Shown one piece after another: positions 33,633 through 41,877 of a stretch of DNA of 64,000 nucleotides (position 1 is the stretch's first letter; each line of letters begins with the position of its first letter). The stretch covers positions 1 to 64,000 of the forward strand of contig NZ_AUAX01000026.1 of assembly GCF_000428945.1 (NCBI RefSeq). Direction: 5' to 3'. The translations under genes were made by a program, and so were the position numbers. The notes under the pieces are model-generated. The model ran no database searches. It worked only from the letters and a program-made list of their open reading frames with translations, and was not told the origin of the DNA. Source of the DNA: Hamadaea tsunoensis DSM 44101 (GTDB lineage Bacteria > Actinomycetota > Actinomycetes > Mycobacteriales > Micromonosporaceae).

Positions 33633-34436
33633 TCAGGGCAGCTCGATCGGCAGCGCCAGTCCGTCCAAACTGGACGAACAGGGGCACGTACGCGTCTCCG
33701 GCAACCGACCGATCGCGGCGAGCAGGAGCGCGCGGAGGCGTTCGGTGTTCTCCCCGAACACGCGGAACACTTCTTCCTGCGTCACGCCGTGATCGCCCTC
33801 GACGCCGGCGTCCAGATCGGTGACGAGCGCGATCGACGTGTAGCAGAGCCCCAGTTCCCGGGCCAGCGTCGCCTCCGGCTCACCGGTCATGTTCACCACC
33901 GCCCCACCGGCCGCGGTGTAGCTGCGGGACTCGGCCCGGCTGGAGAAACGCGGCCCCTCGATGACGACCATGGTCCCGCCGTCCACGATCTCCTGCCCCT
34001 GCTCGGCAGCGGTCACCCGGACCGCGTCCCGCCCGGCCGGGCAGTAGGGGTCGGCGTACGTCAGATGGACGGCACCGGTGTCGTAGAAGGTGCGTACGCG
34101 CGACGTCGTCCGGTCCAGAACCTGGTCCGGCAGCACGAAAGTGCCCGGCCCCAGCTCCGGTCGCAGGCCGCCGACGGCACAGGGCGCGAGGATCTGGCGT
34201 ACGCCCAGCGACCGCAGCGCCCAGAGGTTGGCGCGATAGTTGATCCGATGCGGCGGAAATCGATGATCTCTTCCATGCCGGGGCAGGAACGCCACGTCAC
34301 GACCACCCACCGTGGCCATGGTGACCACGTCCGAGGGGTCGCCGAAGGGTGTGTCGACTTTCTGCTCGACCGCGTCCTCCAACAGCGCATAGAGTCCCGA
34401 TCCACCGATCACTGCGAGGTCTGCGCTGCGGCTCAT
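33633..34436 (-). CDS. S-methyl-5'-thioadenosine phosphorylase/purine nucleoside phosphorylase
   Basis: 267-aa MTAP/PNP-family enzyme that phosphorolyses methylthioadenosine or a purine nucleoside in salvage. The phosphate loop GGSGLY (9-14), the PRHGRDHRFPPHRINYRANL segment (split across the active site), PCAVGGLRP, VIEGPRFSSRAESR and the DLDAG region are characteristic. ATG 34436 has TAAGGT 7 nt upstream; the longer open frame has no such signal. Divergent from yqgE with only 47 bp between start codons. MTAP versus PNP specificity is uncertain. Confidence 0.9.
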   Translation of the reverse strand: MSRSADLAVIGGSGLYALLEDAVEQKVDTPFGDPSDVVTMATVGGRDVAFLPRHGRDHRFPPHRINYRANLWALRSLGVRQILAPCAVGGLRPELGPGTFVLPDQVLDRTTSRVRTFYDTGAVHLTYADPYCPAGRDAVRVTAAEQGQEIVDGGTMVVIEGPRFSSRAESRSYTAAGGAVVNMTGEPEATLARELGLCYTSIALVTDLDAGVEGDHGVTQEEVFRVFGENTERLRALLLAAIGRLPETRTCPCSSSLDGLALPIELP

Positions 34437-34443
34437 GAAGCAG

Positions 34444-34476
34444 ACCTTATCGGCAGCGGGTGAGGACGGATATGGT
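34444..34476. promoter_or_regulatory. Overlapping divergent leaderless promoters (MTAP / yqgE)
   Basis: TAAGGT on the minus strand (34449-34444), 7 nt before the MTAP ATG, and TATGGT on the plus strand (34471-34476), 7 nt before the yqgE ATG, lie 21 bp apart. Each -35 region must overlap the other promoter, so polymerase binding is likely mutually exclusive. Confidence 0.65.
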
Positions 34477-34483
34477 GCAACCC

Positions 34484-35056
34484 ATGACATCGGGCGTGGA
34501 GCGCGTGGAGCTGACGGGGCAACTGCTGGTGGCCACGCCCAATCTGCGTGACCCCAACTTCGAGCGCAGCGTCGTGCTCGTGCTCGGCCACGAGAACTCC
34601 GGCGCGCTCGGTGTCGTCCTCAACCGAGCGACCGGCACCGCCGTACGCGAAGTCCTGCCCGGCTGGGAGACCATGGCCCCCGAACCGGCGGTCCTGTTCG
34701 AAGGCGGTCCCGTCCAGCCGGACTCCGCGATCTGCGTGGCCCGGGCCCGCCACGGCGTCGCCGGCTTCCTCGGCTTCAGCCGGGTCGTCGGCCAGATCGG
34801 CACGGTCGACCTGTCGCGAGATCCGGCCGGCATGCGCGAACGCATCGAGACCGTACGCGTCTTCGCCGGCTACAGCGGCTGGTCCCCCGGCCAGCTGGAA
34901 GCGGAGATCGACAGCGGCTCCTGGCACGTCTGCCACTCGCTGCCCTCCGACGCGTTCTCCGCCCGGCCCGACGACCTCTGGGCGATGGTCTGGCGGCGCC
35001 AGGGCGGCCTGCTGTCGGCGATCGCCCACTACCCGTCCGACCCGTCGCTGAACTGA
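34484..35056 (+). CDS. YqgE/AlgH family protein (UPF0301)
   Basis: 190 aa. It begins VELTGQLLVATPNLRDPNFERSVVLVLGHE (given as the family's N-terminal strand-helix region), then GALGVVLNRATG, VLFEGGPVQPDS and a C-terminal GYSGWSPGQLEAEI motif. The biochemical role of the family is unresolved. ATG 34484 has TATGGT 7 nt upstream, and an earlier in-frame ATG lacks support. Confidence 0.92.
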   Translation: MTSGVERVELTGQLLVATPNLRDPNFERSVVLVLGHENSGALGVVLNRATGTAVREVLPGWETMAPEPAVLFEGGPVQPDSAICVARARHGVAGFLGFSRVVGQIGTVDLSRDPAGMRERIETVRVFAGYSGWSPGQLEAEIDSGSWHVCHSLPSDAFSARPDDLWAMVWRRQGGLLSAIAHYPSDPSLN

Positions 35057-35168
35057 GCGTCCGTCCTGGTGGGGATCGTCCCTCTTGCCGGATGTGACGG
35101 GAGTGACAGGACCGCGAGCGATATGGATTTGGCGGGGCCGACGCCCTGGGGTAACCTTTAGAAGCCGA

Positions 35169-35242
35169 CGCGGGGTGGAGCAGCTCGGTAGCTCGCTGGG
35201 CTCATAACCCAGAGGTCGCAGGTTCAAATCCTGTCCCCGCTA
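35169..35242 (+). tRNA. Initiator tRNA-Met (CAT), copy 1
   Basis: 74-nt gene. The unpaired C1 opposite T72, the three GGG:CCC pairs in the anticodon stem and the CTCATAA loop mark the initiator. The CCA tail is not encoded (CAA follows). A terminator follows at 35271. A second copy begins 361 bp downstream. Confidence 0.95.
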
Positions 35243-35270
35243 CAAAGTGAAGAAGTCTTCGGACAAGCGC

Positions 35271-35299
35271 CACCCCGAACCATTGGTTCGGGGTGTTTT
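35271..35299 (+). terminator. Terminator of initiator tRNA copy 1
   Basis: CACCCCGAACC / GGTTCGGGGTG 11-bp stem with an ATT loop, then TTTT. Confidence 0.9.
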
Positions 35300-35343
35300 G
35301 CTGTCTGGCCCTCGGCTCTCGTCATGGATTTCCGCGGCGCCCC

Positions 35344-35402
35344 GCAGATGCGGAATCCAGCGCCTGCAAACGCGGAAAACAATCTCTGCAGATGCGGAAA
35401 AT
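35344..35402. repeat. Three ~15-bp direct repeats between the tRNA copies
   Basis: GCAGATGCGGAA (35344), TGCAAACGCGGAAAA (35365) and TGCAGATGCGGAAAA (35388) recur every 21-23 bp, about two helix turns. They are non-coding; 35300-35529 otherwise shows nothing I can assign. Confidence 0.6.
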
Positions 35403-35529
35403 ACGCGATCTTCAAGCGCGAGGATGGGCTGGTCATCGCGCTCAAAGTGAAGCCGATATCCGGATCCGCCATGGGGCTCCCACTGGATTCGCGGTGGGAG
35501 GGGCAGCCAGGCTAGACTGATGAAGCCGA

Positions 35530-35603
35530 CGCGGGGTGGAGCAGCTCGGTAGCTCGCTGGGCTCATAACCCAGAGGTCGCAGGTTCAAATCCTGTCCCCG
35601 CTA
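35530..35603 (+). tRNA. Initiator tRNA-Met (CAT), copy 2
   Basis: Identical over its 74 nt to the copy at 35169, as are the ~9 bp before and ~8 bp after it. Terminator at 35629. No CCA encoded. Confidence 0.95.
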
Positions 35604-35628
35604 CAAAGTGAAAGCGTCTTCGGACAAC

Positions 35629-35658
35629 ATCACCCCGGACCAGATGGTCCGGGGTGAT
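35629..35658 (+). terminator. Terminator of initiator tRNA copy 2
   Basis: ATCACCCCGGACC / GGTCCGGGGTGAT 13-bp stem with an AGAT loop. Related to but not identical with the first terminator; it also ends just before the convergent AbiEii gene. Confidence 0.8.
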
Positions 35659-35700
35659 CTGCATTCCGGACCAGGCGCGGCCGGTAGGCGAACCTCATGG

Positions 35701-36600
35701 CTAGGGCGTCGTCCAGGCACGGGCACTCGCGATCCACTTCCGTAGGGAACTGCCCGACGGCAGGATCGGATCGAGGAAGTCGCTTGCCGCTCGCACGACC
35801 TCGCCGAAATCCGCCGGGAGCCGGTCGTCGACGCGGGTCTTGCGTCGCCATGCCGCCCATCGGTTCTGCGCGAGCGCTGCGTAACCGTCGAGCACCTCGG
35901 CCAGCGGAATGAGGCGGACGTCGCGGTATTCGGCGACCGTCTCGACGGCTGTCCGCAGATCTCGACCGTCGACGTCATGGCGGCGGGTCAGCAGGTAGAC
36001 GTCCGCGTAGTCGCGCCATCTGGTGTTCGCCGTGCCGCGCTGGACGGCGGTCACGAGCTTCTCGGCCAGGACCATGGGCAACGGATAGCCGATCAGTGTG
36101 ATCTCGCCTTCGAGCAGCCGCGGCAACGTGACGGCAGTGGGCGCGGGCCGGATCGGATCCCCGACGCTGACATCGACATGCAGGCTCAGACGGGCCGCGG
36201 ACAGCTGGCCGGTGAGGCTCACGCGTACGCCGGTGTAGTCGTCCTCGTCGCGGATGGTCTCCGCGATCGCTTCATCGGCGTCGAAGGCCAGGCCGTCGTC
36301 CAGGTCCATCGCCGCCACCTGGCGGATGATGCCGAGCACATGCCCGGTGTCGTTGGGCAGGTTCTGGCCTTGCAGATCGACGTCACGGGTCGGCCGCCGG
36401 GTGTCGTAGGCGGCCAGCAGCACGCCGCCTTTGAGAACGAGCTTCTCGGCGTACGGCGAGTCCGCCAGCCGGGCGAGGAAGCCCTCCAGGGCGTACAGCT
36501 GATGCAGTTCGTCGGTGGGGCGGGTCGTGCGGCGAGCGAGATTTTGGAGATCCAGGTAGGCGCGTCCGCCGGTGGTCGCGCGTGTGGGGCGGACAGTCAC
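35701..36600 (-). CDS. abiEii: AbiEii-type nucleotidyltransferase toxin
   Basis: 299-aa nucleotidyltransferase of the AbiEii/AbiGii family. KLVLKGGVLLAAYDTRRPTRDVDL carries the KGG and D-x-D nucleotidyl-transfer core (around residues 55-78), then MVLAEKLVTAVQRG and TRWRDYADVYLL. AbiEii toxins act in phage abortive infection and in the type IV toxin-antitoxin sense, transferring nucleotides to tRNA in a characterised relative. GTG 36600 overlaps the AbiEi stop as GTGA. The toxin is encoded downstream of its antitoxin. Confidence 0.9.
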   Translation of the reverse strand: MTVRPTRATTGGRAYLDLQNLARRTTRPTDELHQLYALEGFLARLADSPYAEKLVLKGGVLLAAYDTRRPTRDVDLQGQNLPNDTGHVLGIIRQVAAMDLDDGLAFDADEAIAETIRDEDDYTGVRVSLTGQLSAARLSLHVDVSVGDPIRPAPTAVTLPRLLEGEITLIGYPLPMVLAEKLVTAVQRGTANTRWRDYADVYLLTRRHDVDGRDLRTAVETVAEYRDVRLIPLAEVLDGYAALAQNRWAAWRRKTRVDDRLPADFGEVVRAASDFLDPILPSGSSLRKWIASARAWTTP

Positions 36601-37205
36601 AACAAGATCTCCAGCGCGGCGTGTAGTGGTCGTTCGGCTCGGGGGAAGCGGCGGGCCATGGCGAGCAGCCGGGCAGGAGAGCTGCCTCTGCGGCGTAGCC
36701 AGCGTCGGAGCGCGTCGTTGCCCAACTCCGGGCCTTCGAGGTGGCGTAGGCGGAAGGCGTCGATGATGCTGCGTTCGGGCCCGTAGATTCCGATGCCGAC
36801 GTCATCGTCGAGTGGTTCGATGTCGCGGCCGATCTCGAAGGTGGCCGAATCGAAGGATCTCCAGGAAACGGGGGCGATCGTGGACGGGTGGCGCTGACCG
36901 CGCGGCAGGGCGACGTCGATGGACGCTGGAATGGCGTCGGTCAGCTGGTGCCGGGCCAGGGCGGTGGTGAGGCACAGAGTCGCGGCGGGCGCTCTGAGCA
37001 CGACCTCCACGAGGTCGATGTTCGCTGGATCGAGGTCGTGGCGCCGATACATACCTCGGGCGATCGACTCGATGAAGCCCTTGTCGCGCAACCAATACAG
37101 CTCACGTTCGGGGACGCCGAGCGCCCGCGCCTGGCTATATGTGAACACGGCCGGCAGTTCGCGGAGCACCCTGGCGGGCCGGAGGCCGTCAGCACCAGAA
37201 CTCAC
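36597..37205 (-). CDS. abiEi: AbiEi-type antitoxin/transcriptional repressor
   Basis: 202-aa protein. The N-terminal winged helix (VFTYSQARALGVPERELYWLRDKGFIESIARGMY, split over three helices) and the C-terminal antitoxin domain (LCLTTALARHQL, ERSIIDAFRLRH) match AbiEi. Such antitoxins repress the operon through inverted repeats. GTG 37205 has TACAAT 7 nt upstream next to the palindrome at 37219-37239; the much longer open frame reads through the non-coding leader and is not used. Confidence 0.88.
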   Translation of the reverse strand: MSSGADGLRPARVLRELPAVFTYSQARALGVPERELYWLRDKGFIESIARGMYRRHDLDPANIDLVEVVLRAPAATLCLTTALARHQLTDAIPASIDVALPRGQRHPSTIAPVSWRSFDSATFEIGRDIEPLDDDVGIGIYGPERSIIDAFRLRHLEGPELGNDALRRWLRRRGSSPARLLAMARRFPRAERPLHAALEILL

Positions 37206-37212
37206 GTAGGAA

Positions 37213-37239
37213 ATTGTATACACACTACGGCTATGTGTA
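37213..37239 (-). promoter_or_regulatory. abiE promoter and operator
   Basis: TACAAT (minus strand, 37218-37213), 7 nt before the AbiEi GTG, is flanked by TACACA-N9-TGTGTA (37219-37239). The site is suited to AbiEi autorepression. Confidence 0.65.
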
Positions 37240-37374
37240 AGCGATACCCCACGACGCGGCCGCGCGGTGGACTCAAGCCTGGATTCGCCATGCGGGTCAT
37301 GGACTGGGTATGCGTACCGGTGGGGGTTAGGCTCACGGCTGATTTGCCGGTTTTGCGAGCTTTCGGGGGGCCTG

Positions 37375-38988
37375 ATGAAATCCAGCCGTGCCGACACCCA
37401 TCTGCGGCGGTACCGCCGGCTCGGCGTCGCCGCCGTTCTGCTCGCCACGGCCGGGTCCGCTTTCGGGTGCACCTCCGGGTCGACCGACGCGTTCCTGGCC
37501 ACCACCGCGCCGACTGCCTCGGCCGAGCCGCCGAACGTCCAGGCCGGCATCCCGCTGCCGGAGGACGCCGTCAACAAGGCCGTGGCCAAGCTCGACGGCA
37601 TCGTTGACGATGTCATGAAGAGGTCCGGGATCCCCGGCGCCGCCGTCGCCGTCGTGCACGGCGACAAGGTCGTGTACGCGAAGGGCTTCGGCGTACGCGA
37701 CGTCGGCACGGGCGCGAAGGTGGATCCCGACACGGTCTTCCAGGTCGCCTCGGTCTCGAAGTCGGTGTCGGCGACGGTCGTCGCGGCGGCGGCCACGAAG
37801 GGTGTCGCCTCGTGGGACATGCCTCTGGCGGAGGCGATGCCGGGCTTCAAGCTGGCCGACCCGTGGGTCTCGGGGCATGTGACCGTCGGCGACGCGTTCT
37901 CGCACCGGACCGGGCTTCCGCCGGCGGCCGGGGACAAGCTGGAGGATCTGGGCTACGACCGGCAGTACATTCTCGATCATCTGCACCTGCACAAGCTGAG
38001 CCCGTTCCGGATCAGTTACGCGTACGCGAACTACGGCCTGACCGCGGGAGCGGAGGCGGTGGCGCGCAAGTCCGGGATGGCGTGGGCCGATCTGGCGGCG
38101 GACGCGGTCTACAAGCCGCTCGGCATGACGTCGACCAGTTCCTGGTACAACGACTTCGTGAAGCGTACGGACAAGGCGACGCTGCACCAGAAGATCGACG
38201 GCAGGTTCGTGCCCGGCCTGGTACGCGATCCGGATCAGCAGGACCCGGCGGGCGGGGTCAGCTCGTCGGTGAACGACATGGCGAAATGGCTGCGGATGGT
38301 GCTCGGCGACGGGACCTTCGAGGGTAGGAAGATCTACGATCCGGCGGACTTCCAGCCGGCGATCACGGCGCAGATCGTGTCCGGCAAGCCGCGGCAGATG
38401 GACGCGCGGGCGGGTTTCTACGGGTACGGGTTCAACGTGACCACGTCGCAGTCGGGGCGTACCGGGTTCAATCATTCGGGGGCGTTCGTCTCCGGCGGGG
38501 CCACGAACATCTCGGTGCTGCCGTCCGCCGACGTCGGGATCGTGACGCTGACCAACGCGTGGCCGATCGGCGTACCGGAGGCGGTCAACGACAGCTTCAC
38601 CGATCTCGTGCAGTTCGGCGAGGTCAAGTTCGACTACCTGGACCTCGTCGGCAAGGCGATCGCGCCGCTGATCGAGCCGGTCGGATCGCTGGTCGGCAAG
38701 CCCGCGCCCACGAACCCGGCCGCCGCGAAGCCGCTCGCGGAGTACGCCGGGACGTACGCGAACGACTACTACGGCGCCGCGAAGATCAGTGAGCAGAAGG
38801 GCGCGCTCGTGCTGACGCTGGGGCTGGGCAAGAACTTCCCGCTGAAGCACTGGGACGGGGACACGTTCGCGTTCGACCTCGACACCGAGAACGCTCCACC
38901 GGGGTCGGTCTCGAAGGCGACGTTCAGCGGCAACCGCCTCAACCTCGAATACTTCGACGACCAGGGCATGGGCACGTTCACGCGATGA
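37375..38988 (+). CDS. Serine hydrolase (beta-lactamase class C/PBP4* family) lipoprotein
   Basis: 537 aa. An N-terminal hydrophobic segment with lipobox-like GSAFGC (Cys32) precedes a beta-lactamase-fold serine hydrolase: SVSK (Ser126-Lys129), YAN (the Tyr motif), and HSG. A C-terminal extension (EYAGTYANDYYGAAKI to the end) is a small beta domain seen in related esterase/peptidase-like members. Likely acts on the wall or a D-amino-acid or ester substrate outside the membrane. ATG 37375 follows CGGGGGG. The last 11 nt overlap the convergent PobA-like gene. Confidence 0.87.
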   Translation: MKSSRADTHLRRYRRLGVAAVLLATAGSAFGCTSGSTDAFLATTAPTASAEPPNVQAGIPLPEDAVNKAVAKLDGIVDDVMKRSGIPGAAVAVVHGDKVVYAKGFGVRDVGTGAKVDPDTVFQVASVSKSVSATVVAAAATKGVASWDMPLAEAMPGFKLADPWVSGHVTVGDAFSHRTGLPPAAGDKLEDLGYDRQYILDHLHLHKLSPFRISYAYANYGLTAGAEAVARKSGMAWADLAADAVYKPLGMTSTSSWYNDFVKRTDKATLHQKIDGRFVPGLVRDPDQQDPAGGVSSSVNDMAKWLRMVLGDGTFEGRKIYDPADFQPAITAQIVSGKPRQMDARAGFYGYGFNVTTSQSGRTGFNHSGAFVSGGATNISVLPSADVGIVTLTNAWPIGVPEAVNDSFTDLVQFGEVKFDYLDLVGKAIAPLIEPVGSLVGKPAPTNPAAAKPLAEYAGTYANDYYGAAKISEQKGALVLTLGLGKNFPLKHWDGDTFAFDLDTENAPPGSVSKATFSGNRLNLEYFDDQGMGTFTR

Positions 38989-40159
38989 GCGGGCCGCTAC
39001 CGACGTATTCGGCGGCGAACACCCGGGCCGCCGCCGAATTCCGTTCGAGCTGATCCCACCGCGATCTGCCCAGGGCGTCCTCGTAGTCGGAGCCCGCGGG
39101 GTGCAGCATGCGCAGGAAGCGGTCGGAGAACTCGTGGGCGCGCCACACCAGCGGCAGGCGGCTGTCGCTGTAACCCCGCAACCGGCTCTCGTCGCCGTCC
39201 CGGTAGTACGCGGTCATCGCCCCGGCCAGGTGGGCCGCATCGGCGATCGCGAGGTTCATCCCCTTCGCGCCGACCGGAGTCAGCGGGTGCGCGCTGTCCC
39301 CGGCCAGGAACAGGCGGCCGTACTGCATCGGCTCGGTCACCGCACTGCGCATCGCGAGCATGCCCTTGTCCAGGATCGGGCCCGGCCGGGGCGCGGGCGC
39401 CCCGCCCGTCGACAGCCGCTCCCCCAGTTCCTTCCACACCCGGTCGTCCGGCCAGTCCGCCACTGCGGACTCCGGCGGGCAGGCGAGGTAGAAGCGGCTG
39501 ACTTTCGGCGTACGCGGCATCTGCCCGGCGAAGCCGTTGTCGTGCAAGGCGTACACGACCTGGTCGGCGTCCGGCGGGACCTCGGCCAGGAGGGTGAGCC
39601 AGTTGAACGGATACCGCACGGCCACGGTACGCGGGCCCGCCGGCACCGCCGTACGCGTGACCCCGCGCCACCCGTCGCAGCCGGCGACCAGGTCGCAGGC
39701 GATGTCGACCGGCGGTCCCTGATCGGCCCGGCAGGTCACCTTCGGGCGGTCGCCGTCCAGGCCCGTGACGCCGGTGATCGCGTACTCGAAAAGGATCTTT
39801 CCGCCCTCGGCGAGGAGCGTGGCGATCAGGTCGGCCACCAGGAGGTGCTGGGGGTAGACGGTGTGCGCGAAGCCGCCGGCGAGCTCGCCGTAGGGCAGGC
39901 AGAACCGGCGGTCCGGCAGTCGGAACTCGCAGCGGGCATGGCTCATCCCCTGGTCGAGGCCGGGCGCGACCCCCTGTTCCCGCAGGTACGCGACGACCCG
40001 GTGCTCCAGGAACCCGGCCCGGGCCTGCTGTTCGAGGTACGCGCGCGGCCGGCGCTCGACGACGGTGCAGTCGATGCCGGCCCGGCCGAGGGCGATGGCC
40101 AGGACGAGGCCGGCGGGCCCCGCCCCGGCGACGCAGACCTGGGTGGACAGCGCGGTCAC
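38978..40159 (-). CDS. pobA: FAD-dependent 4-hydroxybenzoate 3-monooxygenase-like enzyme
   Basis: 393-aa group A flavin monooxygenase. The GAGPAGLVLAIALGRAG dinucleotide fold (about 12-28), the DG motif CDGWRG and the GD motif LAGDSAHPLTPVGAKGMNLAI are present. Length and details (RAYLEQQARAGFLEHR) match p-hydroxybenzoate hydroxylase, which makes protocatechuate using NADPH and O2. GTG 40159 overlaps the O-methyltransferase stop (GTGA). Next to an OMT and an unknown gene it may work in a tailoring pathway rather than in catabolism; no protocatechuate ring-cleavage genes are nearby. Confidence 0.85.
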   Translation of the reverse strand: MTALSTQVCVAGAGPAGLVLAIALGRAGIDCTVVERRPRAYLEQQARAGFLEHRVVAYLREQGVAPGLDQGMSHARCEFRLPDRRFCLPYGELAGGFAHTVYPQHLLVADLIATLLAEGGKILFEYAITGVTGLDGDRPKVTCRADQGPPVDIACDLVAGCDGWRGVTRTAVPAGPRTVAVRYPFNWLTLLAEVPPDADQVVYALHDNGFAGQMPRTPKVSRFYLACPPESAVADWPDDRVWKELGERLSTGGAPAPRPGPILDKGMLAMRSAVTEPMQYGRLFLAGDSAHPLTPVGAKGMNLAIADAAHLAGAMTAYYRDGDESRLRGYSDSRLPLVWRAHEFSDRFLRMLHPAGSDYEDALGRSRWDQLERNSAAARVFAAEYVGSGPLIA

Positions 40160-40848
40160 AGCGGCCGGTCGGCGTAGGAGAGCCGGCGGGCCAGCAGGAC
40201 GCCGTCCGCGATGGGCAGCATGACCCGCTCGACCCGGGGATCCGCCAGGGCGTGCCGGTTGAACGCGGCGACCGCGGCCGGTTTGGGCGCCGGATCGGCG
40301 TCGAGGACCTCGCCGTTGAACAGGGTGTTGTCGACGATGATCAGGCCGCCCGGGACCATGCGGGGCACGAGCTCCTCCCAGTACGCGATGTAGCCCGGCT
40401 TGTCGGCGTCGATGAACGCGAGGTCCACGTGCGGGACGGAAGGCAGCGCCCGCAACGAGTCCAGGGCGGGCCCGACCCGCAGGCTGATCCGGTCGTCGAC
40501 CCCGGCCCGCTCCCAGTACGCCCGCGCGACGGCGGCGTAATCGGCGGACAGCTCGCAGGTGGTGAGCGTGCCGCCGAGGGGCAGCCCGCGGGCCAGGCAC
40601 AGGCTGGAATAGCCGGTGAACGTCCCGACCTCGACCACGGCCCGGGCCTGGAGCAGGCGGACGAGCAGGGTCAGCAGGGCGCCCTGCTCCGGCGCGACCA
40701 TCATGTGCGCCTGCCCCGGAATCAGCGTACGCGTCTGCGCCGCCAGATCGTCGAGCAGCGGATCGGGGGTCAGGCAGTGCGAGAGCACATAGGAGTGCAG
40801 CTCGGGCGTCAGAACGGTGTTCTTGACCGGGACGGTCTGGGTTATCAC
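40156..40848 (-). CDS. Class I SAM-dependent O-methyltransferase (caffeoyl-CoA OMT-like)
   Basis: 230-aa catechol-type/caffeoyl-CoA-type O-methyltransferase. SAM-binding VVEVGTFTGYSSLCLARGLP, the acidic CELSADY, and the metal-site Asp cluster AFIDADKPGY and IVDNTLFNG are visible. It would methylate a hydroxyl on a catechol-like substrate, such as one made by the downstream PobA-like hydroxylase. It overlaps both neighbours (4 nt each), so all three genes are cotranslated. Confidence 0.9.
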   Translation of the reverse strand: MITQTVPVKNTVLTPELHSYVLSHCLTPDPLLDDLAAQTRTLIPGQAHMMVAPEQGALLTLLVRLLQARAVVEVGTFTGYSSLCLARGLPLGGTLTTCELSADYAAVARAYWERAGVDDRISLRVGPALDSLRALPSVPHVDLAFIDADKPGYIAYWEELVPRMVPGGLIIVDNTLFNGEVLDADPAPKPAAVAAFNRHALADPRVERVMLPIADGVLLARRLSYADRPL

Positions 40849-41660
40849 AGAACCTCTCGACGTTGCCCGCCAAGGCCGGGCAGGCTGGTCAGGCTGGGCG
40901 GCGTGGTCAGGCTGGGCGGCGTGGCCGGCCAGGACGCGTACGCGCGGGCCACGGCGGCGGCGTCCACGGGATGCCGTTGGACGAGATCACTGAAATCGCC
41001 GGGGCAGTTCAGCTCCCATCGGGTCGGCCCGTCCACCGCGGCGAGTCCGTCCCGGACGTAGTACAGAACGGTGCTGCCACGCGGGCCGTCGTGCGGGGTG
41101 TAGCCGCCGCCCTCCCAGATCAGGCCGGCCTCGGTGCCCAGCGCCGCCATCAGCTGCTCCACGACCGGCCGCTGCGGATCGACGAGCTGGAGCGCGACGT
41201 GGTCCTCGTAGCCGTAGGCGCGCTCGGCCCGGCTCATCGGCGTCTCCGCGACCGACGGCTGCGGGAACAGGAAAGCCTCCACCGCCGGGTACGCGCGACC
41301 GCGTTCCTCCACGTAGAGCCGCGTCACCCACATTTCGCAGTCCCCGTACGCGAGCCCATGGCGGACGGCCAGCCGGTGACGGACGACGACGCTGGGCGTG
41401 GCGGGCTGGGCGGGCAGGCCGCATTCGGTGAAGTACCGCAGCGCGGCGTCCATGGAGACCGGAAAGAGCAGGACCGCGCAGTGCGCGAAGACGCAGTGCT
41501 CGTCCACCAGCCGGGCCGCTCGGGCCGTGTCCGCCCGCCGGGGCAGGAGCGCGCCGGGCGGCTCGGAGAGCGCGTGCCTGGCCTTGTCGACCGTACGCCG
41601 CAACCGATGCAGGTCGGCCAGCGCGAAGGTCTCCTCGTCGTTGAGGAGCAATGTGATCAT
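40845..41660 (-). CDS. Unrecognised protein, first gene of the OMT-PobA operon
   Basis: 271 aa, no family recognised. The mixed alpha/beta sequence carries conserved-looking segments (WVTRLYVEERGRAYPAVEAFLFPQ, YGYEDHVALQL, GGGYTPHDGPRGSTVLYYVRDG). The C-terminal tail contains a proline-rich repeat (PPSLTTPPSLTSLPGL) encoded by an 18-bp tandem repeat near 40880-40920. ATG 41660 overlaps nothing upstream and is preceded by a long hairpin (41687-41727). Because it is translationally coupled to the OMT, it probably acts in the same pathway, perhaps as an early biosynthetic enzyme; that is inference. Confidence 0.6.
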   Translation of the reverse strand: MITLLLNDEETFALADLHRLRRTVDKARHALSEPPGALLPRRADTARAARLVDEHCVFAHCAVLLFPVSMDAALRYFTECGLPAQPATPSVVVRHRLAVRHGLAYGDCEMWVTRLYVEERGRAYPAVEAFLFPQPSVAETPMSRAERAYGYEDHVALQLVDPQRPVVEQLMAALGTEAGLIWEGGGYTPHDGPRGSTVLYYVRDGLAAVDGPTRWELNCPGDFSDLVQRHPVDAAAVARAYASWPATPPSLTTPPSLTSLPGLGGQRREVL

Positions 41661-41686
41661 CCCCCGTAGAATGAGCGCACAATGTG

Positions 41687-41727
41687 GCGCCTGGCCGAGC
41701 CGGCGTCAGGCCGGCCGATCCAGGCGC
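41687..41727. promoter_or_regulatory. Two-tier hairpin in leader of the unknown-OMT-PobA operon
   Basis: Outer arms GCGCCTGG / CCAGGCGC and inner arms GCCGGC / GCCGGC around GTCAG, with short symmetric internal loops. It lies 27-67 nt upstream of the ATG and about 150 nt past the TetR stop, so it could be a TetR-operon terminator or a leader structure. The rest of 41661-41877 shows no gene. Confidence 0.5.
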
Positions 41728-41877
41728 GTTTGATCGATGAGTACTGTTGCGTATACCTCGCCGAAGTGCACCGATGCAGTGATCTTGCAGGTATGCGCGG
41801 AGCCTATCAGCGCCGGGCCGCACTGATCGCATGTGGACGACCGCGTGTCGTGCGGCGCCACGGAGCGCGGCGCGGCG

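Noticed and set aside
35344-35402. Possible CRISPR or phage iteron array
   Set aside because: Only three imperfect ~15-bp copies with ~7-bp gaps; no cas or replication gene.
36597-37937. 446-codon version of the AbiEi frame
   Set aside because: The extension runs antisense through the serine hydrolase 5' end; promoter and palindrome place the start at 37205.
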